From Arabidopsis thaliana (taxonomy: Eukaryota; Streptophyta; Magnoliopsida; Brassicales; Brassicaceae), in NCBI RefSeq assembly GCF_000001735.4, contig NC_003071.7:3961151-4025150 (forward strand): a stretch of 64,000 bases of DNA. The letters are read 5' to 3'. This document shows positions 44,440 to 57,124 of this stretch, piece by piece (positions within the stretch are counted from its first letter, which is position 1; every line of letters starts with the position of its first letter). The notes under the pieces are model-generated. The model was not told where the DNA came from, ran no database searches, and saw only the letters and a program-made list of their open reading frames with translations. A program made the position numbers and the translations under genes.

Positions 44440-46200
44440 ATTTTTGAGACATTCTAGTAATTATATCCTATATTTGAGACATGCCTTTAAATTAATAAAA
44501 ATAATTATAGAAAAATATAATTTAACAAACAAAAGATTTTCTATTTTGTTTGATAATGCATCCGCTAATATTGCTTCCATTGATGAATTAATAAATAATT
44601 ATAGTCTTATTTTAGGTGGAAAACATTTTCATGTTCGATGCATTTGTCATGTTTTAAATTTATGTGTTCAAGATGGTTTATTGGTTTCTCAAAATAATCT
44701 TATTTCACCAATTAAAACTACGTTGAATTATTTATGGGGTCATCCACAATTAATGAAAAAATGGTTTGATTTTGTAAAATGCATAACATATCCCCCAAAC
44801 AGTTTTCTCGAGATGTTCCTACTCAGTGGAATTCAACATATTATATGCTTGTTGATTCTATTGGTTATAAACATTTATTGTGTAGTTTTATTCAACAAAA
44901 TCGCAGTTCTTTAGCTTAATGGCCCACTCAACATTTTTATTATCCGGTGTTTATTATCCTACTAGTCATTTTTTTTTTATTAAGAATCCCAAATGGGCTT
45001 ATGGAAGATGGGCCAAACGACAAATACACGGTTACAAAATGAAAGAAGCCCAAAACAAACCCAGCGAAAACAAGATCAGAACCGTGCGGTACACCGGAAA
45101 CACGAACATCGCCTTCTAGAACCGACGCTAGCAAGGACGACTCCTATGTGGCTACGACCTCGACATCAAACTTTTGGCTTGAGCTAGCGAACCCCGCCGC
45201 AAATCAACGCCAAGAACAAGCCTAACCTGGAACAATCCTTTCGGAAAAGGGAGAACCGCCACAACCGAGACCCAATCCCTCCTCTCCCCAACCTAGCAAG
45301 ACGAAGGATTCGAAACTTACCCCCATCTCCACTGATGCTCACCCAAGGACCTCTCCCAAAGCAAACCTCACTTCAGATCCGGCTAAGGGAAAACTAGCTA
45401 CGGCGGAGAAGACGGTCTCTGGCTCAGGCAAGCCATCATCCACCAAGATCCAGCTAAGGAACACCCGCAGCTCGCCATCTAGGATCCGACCAAAGATCCA
45501 CTGTTAATCTCGTCGCAAAGAGGTGAAACCCACCGATCTACAGTCCGACTTCTGCCGCTCACCGGAGCTACAGCTCACAAGCTGTCGAGCCTAAAGAATC
45601 CATTCCAATCCGCTAGCGTCCATGACCAGCAGACAAGGAGGAACATCATCTCATGGCTGCTGTGAGGAGAGCCACCAATTCGCATTGAAACCATAGATCC
45701 ACCACACCACACACCACCGGAGAAGAAAGGCGCCCACTCCCGTGTCAGCCGCTAACCCAACCTTCGTCGATGAAGCTCCTTACAGAGGCGGCCATGGAAA
45801 AACCCTAGATCCGAAAAATAGGTTAAGAAGAGAGAGAAGAGAGAGGAACGATTGTCCTTTTTTCCAACCACGGTATCTCCTACTAGTCATTTACTTTTGT
45901 ATGAATTTGTTAATATTGCTGATGTGATGCATGAACATGAAAATAATACTGTTTTGTCATCATGCATAACTAGTATGAGAGATAAATTGTTAAAATACTA
46001 TAGAAAAGTTCCACCTCTTAATTTGCTTGCATCTGTTTTTGATCCTAGAACTAAATTTGATGGTTTATATGATTATCTCGTCGCTATTATGATTTATTGC
46101 ATTTGTTTGATAGTATTAGTTTTCCAAGCATTATTTCAACTCAAGAAAAGATATAGAAAATTTGTATGATGTATATTATAGATTATATGAGCATTTGGTA
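44440..46200 (+). pseudogene. hAT transposase relic, split by a retroposon
   Basis: The part 44444-44960 reads LFDNASANIASIDELINNYS and HVRCICHVLNLCVQDGL, the core of hAT transposases (RICESLEEPER type). Near 44810 the frame changes and continues with RDVPTQWNSTYYMLVDSIGY. After the insertion, 45893-46169 reads LKYYRKVPPLNLLASVFDPR. The BED finger and the C-terminal dimerisation domain are missing. The CACTA end at 46202 follows directly. Confidence 0.8.
44972..45877 (-). mobile_element. Sadhu-like non-coding retroposon
   Basis: A 906-bp insertion in the hAT relic is flanked by a 15-bp duplication TCCTACTAGTCATTT (44957-44971 and 45878-45892). The T-run at the left end is the poly(A) tail on the minus strand. 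No RT or other protein is encoded. The size of about 0.9 kb, the lack of coding, the poly(A) tail and the variable target duplication match Sadhu elements of Arabidopsis. A 5'-truncated LINE is the alternative. Confidence 0.65.
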
Positions 46201-46201
46201 C

Positions 46202-47598
46202 CACTACAATAAATATCAACATTGATAGCACTATAGGATAGCTCATTTTCTGTTCCTGCTATGGTAGGGTTTTTTTTTGGGGTTTCTTTATAATATGGGT
46301 TAATAAACACTATGATAGGAATTTAATGAGCGGGAATCTAAAATGACTTTATCCGCCAACACTTAGCCAAAAAAACACTTAGCGCGAGAACAGTAATTCA
46401 TTTCCCTCTTCAGTCACTTAGCCCAAAACACTTAGCGCGATACAGTAATCAAAACCAAACCATTCTCTCAAAAAACAAATTCCGACAAACTCAGATTTAT
46501 CACCAATTAAGCTCAAATCTCTAACCTCGAAGCTCATTCTCAAACCTCAAAGTCGTATTAAGATCTGATTTGTACTCCGCCGTAGCCTAATCCTCATACG
46601 CAGCGGCTGTCAATGAGTTAAAACCGAGGCATGTCTTTCTTCGTTTATATAACTTCTATTTCTATTGAATTTTTGGGTAAGATTGTCTCTAATTTTGATC
46701 TAGTTCAGTAGATTGGTAAGGAAAATCGGATTTGTTTTTCATTTTGAAATTAGGGTTCTTCGATTAGTTTGAAATTAGGGTTCTTCGATTTGTTTGAAAT
46801 TTAGGGTAAAGAAATAACTTCTGCGATTATCATGTCTGTTTAACATTTGAATCCACATTCTCTTCACAAAGATCTTGTTTTGTGATATAGATTTCTCTTA
46901 ATCGATTTAACATTTGAATCCACATTTGAATACAATGACCAAGACTTGGCTACTAATGGTGATGTAGGTGACAATCTAGTGGCTAACTTAGGTGAGATTG
47001 TAGAGGGTGAGGACAAGAGAGAAGATGAGTTCCTAGCCAAGGTAGCAGATGCAGAAACCCCTTTATATCCTGATTGTTTAAACCACAGCAAGCTACCAGC
47101 AATTGTGTCTCTCTTTAGGCTTAAGACCAAGAATGGATGGTCTGACAAGAGCTTTGATGAGCTTCTTGAGACGCTGCCCAAAATGTTTCCCAAGGACAAT
47201 GTGCTTCACACATCATTGTATAATGTGAAGAAGTTTTTGAAGAGCTTTGATATGTGATATCAAAAGATACATGCGTGTGTAAATGACTGCTGTCTTTTCT
47301 GAAGAAGTACAAGAAGCTGGAAAATTGTCCCAAATGCAATGCTTCAAGGTGAAAGATTAATATGCAGACGGGTGAAGTCAAGAAAGGTGTGCCACAAAAA
47401 GTATTATGGTACTTTCCAATAATCTCGCGGTTGAAGAGAATGTTTAGAACAGAGGAAATGGCAAAGGACTTAAGATGGCATTTCAGTAACAAGTCTAGTG
47501 ATGGCAAACTTTGCCATCCTGTAGATTCTGTTACATGGGAAAAGATGAATGACAAGTACCCTTTATTTGCATCAAAAGAAAGGAACATGCGATTATAA
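46202..47598 (+). mobile_element. CACTA element, 5' part only
   Basis: It begins CACTACAATAAATATC at 46202, a typical CACTA terminus. A subterminal part has CACTTAGC repeats (about 46370-46440). It then carries the start of a transposase gene. It ends at about 47598, where LINE sequence in the opposite orientation begins, so the 3' half and terminus are lost. Confidence 0.75.
46934..47598 (+). pseudogene. CACTA TNP2-like transposase, N-terminal part
   Basis: The frame 46946-47257 reads EDEFLAKVADAETPLYPDCL and NGWSDKSFDELLETLPKMFP. The block 47362-47598 reads VLWYFPIISRLKRMFRTEEM and SSDGKLCHPVDSVTWEKMND. These are the start of the transposase_21 domain. A frame break and a stop lie between the blocks. 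The catalytic half is missing. Confidence 0.8.
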
Positions 47599-47649
47599 TC
47601 TATTCTATTTAGTCCATTATAATGTCAAAATATAATCTACAAGGGCTGA

Positions 47650-48840
47650 TGGCTTCAAATACGATTGAAGCTCTCTCACTACTCTGAGATGTGAAAAGGT
47701 CTTGAAAGTATTCAGAGATCACTTCAAGAATATTCCCTTCATCAAACTGTGAGTCGCCATTTTTATCTTCTATAACTTCAAATTTGTTAACAGTTTTCCT
47801 GCCTCTGGTGATAGCATGAAAGTAGCCTGTATTTTTATCTCCTAAGGCTAACCAAAGTTGTCTGCTTGGTTGTTTCTAGAAACCCTCTTCATCTTGGTAG
47901 GCTAAGAGTAGCTTGGTATTGAGTGTAAAGATGAGTTCAATGCAAGGTAAGGAGCTTGACATTGCTATCTCAAGAGCTTTTCGAGTTTTCTCTATGGTTA
48001 TTTGGCTGTTTTTGAGCTTTTCTATGGACCAGGAAATGATACTTCGCCTTGTTCGAGAGATCTTTTCACTTACTATGTCTGCTAAATCGCAGGTCCAAGC
48101 TTCTTTCACCAACTGTTTGACTTCTAGATCCTCTTTCAGTCTTCTGTCATATCTAAAGATACCCTTTTCTTTTTACTTTTCAGGTCAAAAGAAGTGATGA
48201 GAGGTCTGTCGTCTGAGCCTTCAAAGTTGAGGTACTCACATCTCCCTGATGGGTAAACTTCTGTCCATGCCCCATTAGAGACAGCTCTATCTAATCGACA
48301 ATGGATTAGGTTCTCATGTCTTTTGCCTCGCCATGACAGGGGGTTATCCGAATGTTGGAGATCATAAAGATCACACTCTAACATGAAGGAGCGCAGGTCA
48401 ATCGCAGGTCCAAGCTTCAGGTCTAGTTGGGCCACCAGTCTTTTCAGTGGAGTCAATGATATCATTGAAGTCACCACTGAGAAACCATGGAACCTCTCTT
48501 GCTGTTCCTATAGCTGTCAGTTGTGCCCAGATAAGTTTTCTTTTAGTTCTGTCTCGTTCTCCATAAAGAAAAGTAGCAAAAACCATTTTTTCTTCAGATT
48601 TAATAGATGTATCAAGATAGTTTTGACAAGAGTTTAAAATTTCCAATTCTACATGTTGTTTCCAGTAGAGAGCGAGTCCTCCACCACCAGGACTGTGAGG
48701 AGAGATGAATCTGTGGTTAGTGTAGTCCATCCACTGAAGCTTCTTAGTGACAATATCATCCGGATTTTTCGTCTTCATGAGGAATAAAACATAAGGTGAG
48801 ATACTTTTTTGTATCACACGCAGTCTTTGGACTGTCATGG
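47650..48840 (-). pseudogene. LINE ORF2, endonuclease part
   Basis: The endonuclease shows RFISPHSPGGGGLALYWK, WFLSGDFNDIIDSTEKTGGP and SWRGKRHENLIHCRLDRAVS. The final motif reads GSDDRPLI where SDHRPL is usual, so the catalytic His appears as Asp. It then reads KKLLAYQDEEGF-type linker sequence and KNTGYFHAITRGRKTVNKFE before ending. Frame changes occur near 48400 and 48130. The enzyme nicks target DNA for reverse transcription. Confidence 0.75.
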
Positions 48841-48876
48841 GATTCCCCAGCCCACAACAGTTCCAACTTGCAACTT

Positions 48877-50719
48877 TTAAGGAAGAGGAGGGGGTGGTTT
48901 ATGAAAATCCACCCTCTCTTTCACTATTGCTGGTATGATCTTTTGTTTAGGAAGAGCTCTGCTTGTCGATGCCCCATTAGTCGGCCTTGGAGTATTTTTC
49001 TTTTTATGACCAAAAGTTTTGTTGACACCGTTATTTAACTCTTCTTCACCAAGATTTGATGAGCTCTGGAGAATTCTTCTTCTTGGTGAATTTTGAATGG
49101 TAATAAGTTGCCTTTTTGATGATTTTGTCCCTGCAAGCCTTATCGGTCTTTTATTTCCTGGCTTGGTCGAAGGTCTGATAAGTGGAGGTCTTCCTCTTTT
49201 CTTCTTTACTAGTGCAGCAGCCGCATTTGGATCTAGTATTGGTAAGTAAGGTGATAGAGATTGTCTTGAAGACTGAAGCAGAGCCGCCCCAGATTCAGCT
49301 TGGAGTTGGGCTTGTGTTGCAGAGTTAATAATAGATGCAGCAGTAGCTGCCATTAGGCCTTTAGCTTCCCCTTGCAGAACTCGTCATCTCCTTGTTGCAC
49401 TCTCTGTGGGGTCTGCACAACTAGTGTACTATAGGGTCACTTCACATAGTTCTCCCATGACCTCCTCATTTGAAAGTATGATGGGGATAGGTGTTGGAAG
49501 TAAGGGTTCATCGACGCTTCTCTCAAGTGGTGGTCTTCTACTCCTTGAAGATTGCGGAGAAGCAGGAGGACGATGCTCCTTGGGTGGTGATTTTTCCCAC
49601 CACTGAAGAGATGAGGTAAGATGATCTCTAGAGGTTCTAGCAGGATGGCGAACAGGGGATCTCAAGGACCTGTTGGAATCTCCTCTGTATGAGTTCTGAT
49701 CTCTTGGTGGAGATTGTCGACGCGGAGACCGCTTATTTGTAGATGGTTTCCAGGAATCATTACTGTACTCTTTCCTTCTATCATTGAAATTCTCAGGGTG
49801 AGAGCTTCTGTGTCTAGAGTAGGGGTGGTAATGGGATTTTACAGAGTCTCGGGTTTCTTTTTGTTGCGTTTTGTTGGAGGAGCTTTGGATAGATTTGCTC
49901 TTTGAGGCGGAGGGTATCCCTTGGTCCCTTGGAGACCCTTTAATAAGGGCTAGTCCCGGACAGTTTTTCTCCGCATGAGTAAGCCTGAGATAGTGTTTAC
50001 AGTGAGACTTCAGTCTTTTGTAGTCCAAGGTGACTAGGACTTCGCTGCGGTCAGAGAACTCCACAATGGTTTCTTTAGTAATAGGTTGTAGCCCGTTTAT
50101 CATAACTTGGATTCTTGCTGCAGAGGGGGTAAGTTCATGGTCCAGGAGGTCTCCAATGTCCTCTGCGATGTCTGTCAACATTTTCGGCTTCCAGTAATGT
50201 AGAGGAAGTCCTTGTATTTCAATCTAAAAGGGGATCTGAGACGGGAATGAGGCAAATATGATAGGCTCCCAGTAATCAAAATGGTAAGGTCTCTTGTTTA
50301 GAACCTTTTGTAGATCTTCTTCGTGGTCAAACCTGAATTGGAAGCCATCTTTTCCTAGGTCTGAGCCAATTGCCTTGCCTTTCAGGTTCCATCTGTTGGA
50401 GAGAAAGGGGATGAGGGACCATAGCCTTTGGATAGAAGGATTTGTGAGTCGTCCAATTAGGGTTAGAGAGTTTTCCTGGATAAGGTCTGAGTTGTCCAGA
50501 GTAGGGCTTTGATACGTCTTGGAGCAGGGGGCATAAACTGCTTTGAAGAGTCTTGCTCACTAAGAGATGGTGTAGAGGGGCGACTTCTGGGATGAGGTAT
50601 GTACTCTCGAAATCTTTCCTTTTCATTGTTATAAGAGGACTGTCTAATGTCTCTGTCTGAGAAGGAGGACTCTCTAGGATGTCTTTACCTTTTGCAGAGT
50701 AAGAGTGCCTTAAGGCCAT
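48877..50719 (-). pseudogene. LINE ORF1 (DUF4283 and zinc-knuckle type)
   Basis: It begins MALRHSYSAKGKDILESPPS at 50719 and, after frame changes, reads LTDIAEDIGDLLDHELTPSA and VEFSDRSEVLVTLDYKRLKS, then CKHYLRLTHAEKNCP. This matches the DUF4283 and CCHC_4 knuckle of plant LINE ORF1, with one knuckle Cys replaced by Tyr. A long basic Arg/Ser/Pro-rich tail follows (49900-48877). ORF1 proteins bind the element RNA. Confidence 0.7.
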
Positions 50720-51330
50720 GATGAGACTTGGGCAGAATGACTTGGGAGAGATGATGGGAGACGGTTCTTCAGAGTTTTTAAAAAGTTTCGAGAGGGTTCT
50801 TCACTTAGAGGTGAGAGTTATCTTCCCCAGTAAGAGAACTGTATGCTGCTAAGCCATAGAGCATGACATACAGGCTGGTTCAAATGCTAAAAAAGGTTCC
50901 AAGAGAGTTCAACGAGGTTAAGATATTGTTAGAAGCTGGACAGAAGGTTTAACCATACCGTGAGAAGAGAGAATACGGTTGTTGGAGTCTTCTTCCAGAG
51001 CTTCAAGGTTGAGAAACATGCTCTAGCGGGAGGGCCGAAGTGAGGTTTGAGTCCTCTGGAGTCATGTTGAGTTGATAGTCCAACCGCCCATGCCTGGTGG
51101 CATGGTAAGAGAAGTTTCCTCGGCGAGAAAGAGCAAAGAAAGGTCACCGGAGTTGTAAAATTGCCTTGTATAGGAAGTAAAAGTGGGTGAGATCTGGTTT
51201 TTCAAAAACTCTTTACTGCTTTGGGGTCACTCGGGAAGAGTGCCTAAGAGAGAAATCTCGCTAGAGTATTTTTGTTTTCTTCTTTCGTTGATGTATGGTT
51301 TTCTCTGGTTATAAATGGTTAACAGTATAG

Positions 51331-52601
51331 TTAACCGAATAAACCCAAAAATATGGGTTAATAAATGTTGAAGTATCAATTCAGGGAGTTTAGATAGAGA
51401 TCTTTTGATTCATGGAGAAATAGATATAAAACTTTTTTTAGAAAAAGAGAAAAAATGTACAGACCTTCTAAAGACTATAAAGTTGTGCTATTATTTGGGA
51501 TGCGAGAAAAAAAAATAGGAATCTACAGCATGATTGTTTCAATTTTGAGGCTATAGCTTTTTATTTTGCTTTATAAATCTCTTATCATGTCATGTAAATC
51601 AATAGGATACTTTCGAGAGCTTTTTTTTTTTTTCTTTTTTTTTTCTCTTACCCTTCTCGTTTCTTTAGAAACGATCATGCTCTAATCCAAATCGGATATT
51701 AATTTCAGTTTTTTTTTTTTTCTGTTTAATTAGGTTTATAAATTTTGCTTCGACGATATCAATAATTTTGATTTCGGACAAGACTTTTGATACCACTTTT
51801 ATCAAGTTCTCTCTTGCCTTGCGAGTTTAGATCTCCATCTATTGGTGATTGTTGATGTCTTTGGTTTCTTCACAAATCCTCTATGTTCCCACCAATTAGT
51901 TCGACGAGTAATATCTATACCACTTCTTTATGCACACACATGAACAAAGATCCGGCCACATCAATATGGGTGTCGTCAGAGGTGGAGCTTCCCCGACGAT
52001 AATGATACTTGAAGAATTTTTAAGCGACTTCCATCACTTGATCCGAAAGAATATCGACGATTTTTGGACATGGGTTCGAGATCGACAGAAGGAAAGACGA
52101 TTCTCAACATTTTGGTGAATTCTAGCGGTTTCCCGCGAATTCAACAGCGGTGCTTGACGTCTCGGCCCGTGTCATAGGGCAAAACACTTCATCAACACGT
52201 TTCATCAGCAAAATCTTTATGAGTGGATGTTTAAATTACTAAGGATGATTTAGTTTTATAGGCTTGGCTTCATTTTCTGTAATCCTTTTTTAAAACTTAT
52301 ATTCCAACCTTTTGGGCTCTATAAATGAAACATGTAATAAGAAAAAACAATAAAATACTTTAAAATCTTTTTTAAAAAAAAGGCTTTGTGCCTAAATATT
52401 TCAAGATAATTTATTATACTATCGGTTTTGAAACAATTATAATTTCTTGTTAAAATATATACAATAAGAAGACATGAGCCACACCATACAAATAAATGTT
52501 ACTTCTATCTCAAAGGAAATAAAAAAAAACCTAACTTGGGCTATAAGGCTTCCCACCTAAAAACTATCTTGTACGGTGAGTGAGAAAGGAAGTATTAGTC
52601 C
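51331..52601. other. No gene; possible retroposon remnant at 51880-52380
   Basis: The first part is AT-rich with long T-runs (about 51625-51645 and 51708-51722). The part 51880-52380 is less AT-rich and ends in GTAATAAGAAAAAACAATAAA and A-runs, which resembles the 3' end of a plus-strand retroposon. The last 200 bp may hold the 3' UTR of the MED15-like gene. Confidence 0.3.
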
Positions 52602-55600
52602 TCATGAAGCTCTTAGAACCGTTTCCCAAGCACCATACTTGGAGCTGAAAGTGCCTCCACCATGTCTCTCTGCGTACTCAACCATTGTCGCTCTCGCACA
52701 ATCATTCCACGTTTGAGCTATTCCTTTCGAAAACCCTGGTTCTGAAAATTCCTTCATGGACAAACTGAACCTTGATCTGGTTCTCGCGGATAGATCCTCA
52801 TACTTGTGTACACTGAAACATGCAGATATAAATCCTTAAGATCATATATATTTACTCCAATCGTTGTTACTTGATTTCTAAGAAAGATTCATACCTAGTG
52901 TCAAAGGAGATTTCCTCGAGAACTATCGGAGAACTATACGGATAATCCATAGGAAATAGTAAGCGTAAAGGTTGAATCTGTGCCTGCATCAAACATTTAG
53001 AGACATAAAAAATCTGAGCAGAGTGAGGAAAAAGAAGAAGTTTGAAGTAACTTACAATTTTTCCAGACTTGTAATGATCTTTGAATGTGGCACTGAGAGC
53101 CACAGGAGCATAAGTACAAGTGACGATTGTTCCTAAAGAATCTTCATCACATATCTCTACCACTGTCTCTACAAGTCTCCCATTTGTTTCTTTGATTTCT
53201 TGCAAAAGGGCATAACCAGGCTACAAGATTGAAAAAATGGATTTATTTCGATGTTTCATTTGTTTTCGTAGTTCGATACCAATAGAGTAGATTTTACCGC
53301 AATATTGTTAACTTTCAAGCCAGATGATGTTGTGGAAACAACTTCAGATTCAAGGCTACTCAACTGTTCATAACTATCAATTTGTGATGACATATCTGGC
53401 GGCACAATGTTGATTGATCGCTTCATTCTCTTAGACAGATTTGTTTCTTCGTGTGTGGTAAAGTTTCTTGTCCTCTCACTCAAATCCTCGCCTAAACCAG
53501 CTCTAGATCCTCCACTAGAAGGGAACGATCCTCCAATCATGTCAACCATACTAATCACCGAGCTAATCTCACTTACAGATTCTGCCAATGATTTTGGTGA
53601 TGCTGCTTGAAACTAGAAAGCCACACACATTAAAAATTAGGTCAGTAAATAGGAGAAGGTAAAGAAAGTAAACTTAGATAAGCTATAGAGTTTACTTACC
53701 GCTTTTATAAGTCGATCAATAGGCCGCTCTGTGATTGGCTCGGGCGGAGGAACAAATAACAGAGGAGTTTCTTGTGTGCCAAGTTTACTAGAAGAATCTA
53801 AAGTTGAGTTTATTTCATCAACACCAGAAACTGGAGACTCAACAGATATAGGCATTTCAGAATCTCCAGGAACTGGAGATGGAGCTGGAGCAACAAAAGC
53901 CGAACCACTAGAGTTCAATGGGGTTCCGGTTTTGTTAATCGTCGCAGGAAGAATATGCTGGTCAACTAACTGAGGAGAAGAGTGGTTCTGTATCTGAGAG
54001 GATGAAACGTTAGACTCTTGCTTTGGAACCTGGCGCTGACTCGATGAGACTTGTTGCTCAAGCAACCTGGCTTTAATGTTGACCCTCTCCCTCATCCTCA
54101 CATCATTCATCTCATTTGTCTGCATTTGATGTTGATGATTCCCTTGTTGTGGTTGTTGTTGTTGCATTTGTCGGTGATGGAATCGCTTCTGCTTCTGCAA
54201 CGACTGAACCGAACTGATATTTGTGTTTACGGCCCGAGGATTTTGTTTAACAGAAGGTAACATGACATTTCCTGAGGAAGCCATAATGATGTTCTCGTCT
54301 CTTGGATCCAACTTAGGCCTTATTTGCAACAAAGACGAGGCCTCATTTTGGCTACTTGGCATCAACCGTGATCTCCTTTGCTCCTTATAAAGAGACTGTG
54401 ACACATGGACTTGAGGACTTTGGGTTTGCATTGCTGTTTGAGAAGGAGGAAATTGTCCTTGTTGTTGCTGCGTTGGCCTCAAAACCATGGTCTGACTCTT
54501 GGTAAATTTCAATATGTGGTACTCATATTGACTAAACTTGTCTCTATGTTTCTCTGATACACTGCTCCTATGAACATTTAAGAAAAACATAAGGTGTTCC
54601 ATTGACAATTTTCCCGCCTTTAGCTTTTCAATCCACTGAGCTTGCATCGGTTGCGGCGGAAGAGATTCAGTCTGGAAACATTAGGTTTATTAAACCAAAA
54701 ACAACACAAAGTTTTAGAAAAAAAAATGATTAAGAAAACCATTAGAACAAATTCTTGTTCCACAAGCAAAACAATTAGGTTATAAAATAAAGTACCTCCC
54801 GCAATTTTTCCGCAACTCTTTGGTGCATTAAACTGAGAACAGGTAAACACATCTCTTTCAGTTTTTTTATCTGCAGGACATATCAGAATGGGAATCAATT
54901 GAAAACAAAATCAAACCCTAATTGTGATGTTAAGAAGTGAAGAGCAAAGCAAGTGAAGATACCTTCTGATAGGTCTCCTCCTGCCAGTTTCCGGCATTGA
55001 CATTTACCGTCTTTCCCGTAGAATCTTGAGATGCTACAATGATATTCATTATTAGAACTAAAAACATTATCACAAGAGTTAGTAAGAGAGGAAACATACT
55101 AGATGGATTTGCTCTCTCTAATTGTTGTGGCTGGTTCTGTTGATCTGTTATGTTTTGTGTTTGGCGCAACGAACTTGCTGCTTGAAATTGATTGGTATTG
55201 TTTTGTACAAAATCCAAATGTTTCTGTAAGTTTCTGTTCTGAGGATCCTGCTGCATGGGGTATTGTTGTCGGTATTGTTGTGACATCATTGGTTGAGATT
55301 GTCCTACTTGTTGACCTCTAGTCATACTTTGGAGGTTATTCTTCTGTTGAGACATTGCATGTAAGGTAACATTATTGTTCTGCTGAGACGAGGATACCTG
55401 AAAAGCTCCTTGTTGGTCTCTATTGTTTGGTCGTGATGTTGGAAGATTCGTCAGTTGATTAATGAGTTGCTCTTGTTCTTGTCGTTTCTGTTCTTGAGAC
55501 GGCAGAACCATCTGTTGTTGATGACTAAAACTGACCCGTTGTATCGAAAACTGATTTCTGGTCAGTGATTGAGTGTTTTGTTAGCTTGATTGAGGAAAAG

Positions 55601-56896
55601 GCTGTTGAATAGGTTGTTTCAACAAACTTTGCGGATGATGTTGCGGCTGCGGTGACCGAGCTTGTTGTTGCATGTGCGAAGGTCGTAAATTACCATGGCG
55701 GATTTGATTCATTTGAGGCTGTTGCTGCTGAGGAAGAAGTTGTTGCCTACCATGTATCTGTCTTTGAGAACCGGGAACGGTTATAGGGACCTGACTTGGC
55801 AAAGCAGATGACACAGAGATTGCTCTGTGTGTTTTGCTGTAACCATTGTTGGCTCGTTGTAGTCTGCATATATGGCAACAAGGCGGGAAGAGATTGAGCT
55901 TGATTCACAACTACTTGAGAAGCTGATGTTTAGATAAACACATAGAAAAAAAAAGTTAGTTAGTGATTTCTTTGTTATTAAGCTAAAATAGTATAATTAT
56001 GAAACCAAAAACTTATTACCTAGAACTCTAGTGTAAGTTCTCTGTATATAATGCAGTGTTTCACTGAGTTTCCTAAGGTAATCATTCTGAAACATAGCAA
56101 GGGGACAATGAGTAAGATATCAAATTCAGATTCTGAAGTTAATAGATGGAGAAACAATTTGTAGTTTAACACCTTATCGGTTGCTATGCTATAAAAATTT
56201 TCTTCAAATTTGGAAGCGATGTCGTTAATCTTATATTCTTCATGTGCATGAAACTTTTCCTTGAACTTTTCAACTCTACACATACATGAGAACAAAATAT
56301 CAGTGACTATGAAGAATTTGGTTATAACTGATATTCAAGAGGAAGTGATACCATTTTAATTGCACTAAAAATACAAAACAGAGAAAATAATCCGTAGTTA
56401 ATATTCGAACTTACGATAATCGTTTAGCGAACAAACACTGAAACAATTATACATATGTGCCAAGCAATTGTACATAGAAGCGAGAGTAAAACAAGATTCT
56501 CCTAGTGAGGAAGAGCCTAAATGCAGGTAATGAGGTTAAAAGAATATGCAAAACTTAAAGTACAAAAGGTTGAAGTTAGGTTTTGTCAACTATGATAAAC
56601 ATTTATGCACAACTCTTATGCTTTAACTGTTGCAATCTTTATCATGCGCAAACTACAAATATCACATCGAAAGCATGACCAAGAAAACCTTACTCTCTTT
56701 CATGAATGTTAATAATCAAATAAGAACAATGAGTCCAACAAAAGAAACATGAAACTCTTGAAAGAATGGCTTACATTTTTGAAAGAACCTTTTGCCGTAA
56801 TTCAGGCTCATGTTGTGATCTCCAATCAATACGATTATTCGCAGCATCACGGTTTCCGCCTTGTTCATTAGGCTTCCAGTTAGTATTTCCCTCCAT
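52602..56896 (-). CDS. MED15-like Mediator subunit gene, exon 4 frameshifted
   Basis: Eleven coding exons from 56896: 56896-56775, 56275-56173, 56086-56020, 55922-55100, 55033-54963, 54870-54796, 54671-53700, 53612-53298, 53220-53056, 52983-52895 and 52812-52602. All junctions are GT-AG and in phase except exon 4. Exons 1-3 encode a KIX domain (RQKVLSKI, FYSIATDKNDYLRKLSETLH), which binds activators. The middle is Gln-rich; later parts have NWQEETYQK, ERPIDRLIKA and the C-terminal GGGTFSSKYGAWE. This matches plant MED15, the tail subunit linking activators to RNA polymerase II. It is shorter (about 1000 codons) than Arabidopsis MED15a. Exon 4 has a 1-base frame change near 55815 and a TAA at 55581-55583. 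It resembles the MED15-related gene in the Arabidopsis chromosome 2 pericentromere (At2g10440), from memory. Confidence 0.8.
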
Positions 56897-57124
56897 TAAG
56901 TTATGCGTCCTAACGGGGAGATGTATGTATAGGCTTTGACCAAGAACCGCCTCGCTAAACCTTAACAAACAAACAAAAGAATGATTAGAGAAATTACTCA
57001 ACATGGTAACACAAAACAGATAAATATATAGTACAAGAAAACGACAAAAGAGTATTCAAAAATCAATATGCATATCACGCTAACAACCTATCGCATAATA
57101 TCACACAACACGTATTATAATATT

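Larger units (their letters stand above)
47599..51330 (-). mobile_element. LINE (L1-like), 5' part only
   Basis: The minus-strand order is leader, ORF1 (DUF4283 and knuckle region), ORF2 endonuclease, then the linker before RT, ending at 47599. RT and the 3' end with poly(A) are missing, which is the reverse of normal LINE truncation. The right limit near 51330 is approximate. Many frame breaks show it is dead. Confidence 0.7.

Noticed and set aside
44440..46200. hAT as part of the big MULE
   Set aside because: It lies outside the TTATATTTT duplication at 43983 and belongs to a separate, older element.
49406..49905. Plus-strand ORFs over LINE ORF1
   Set aside because: Antisense shadows of the basic ORF1 tail.
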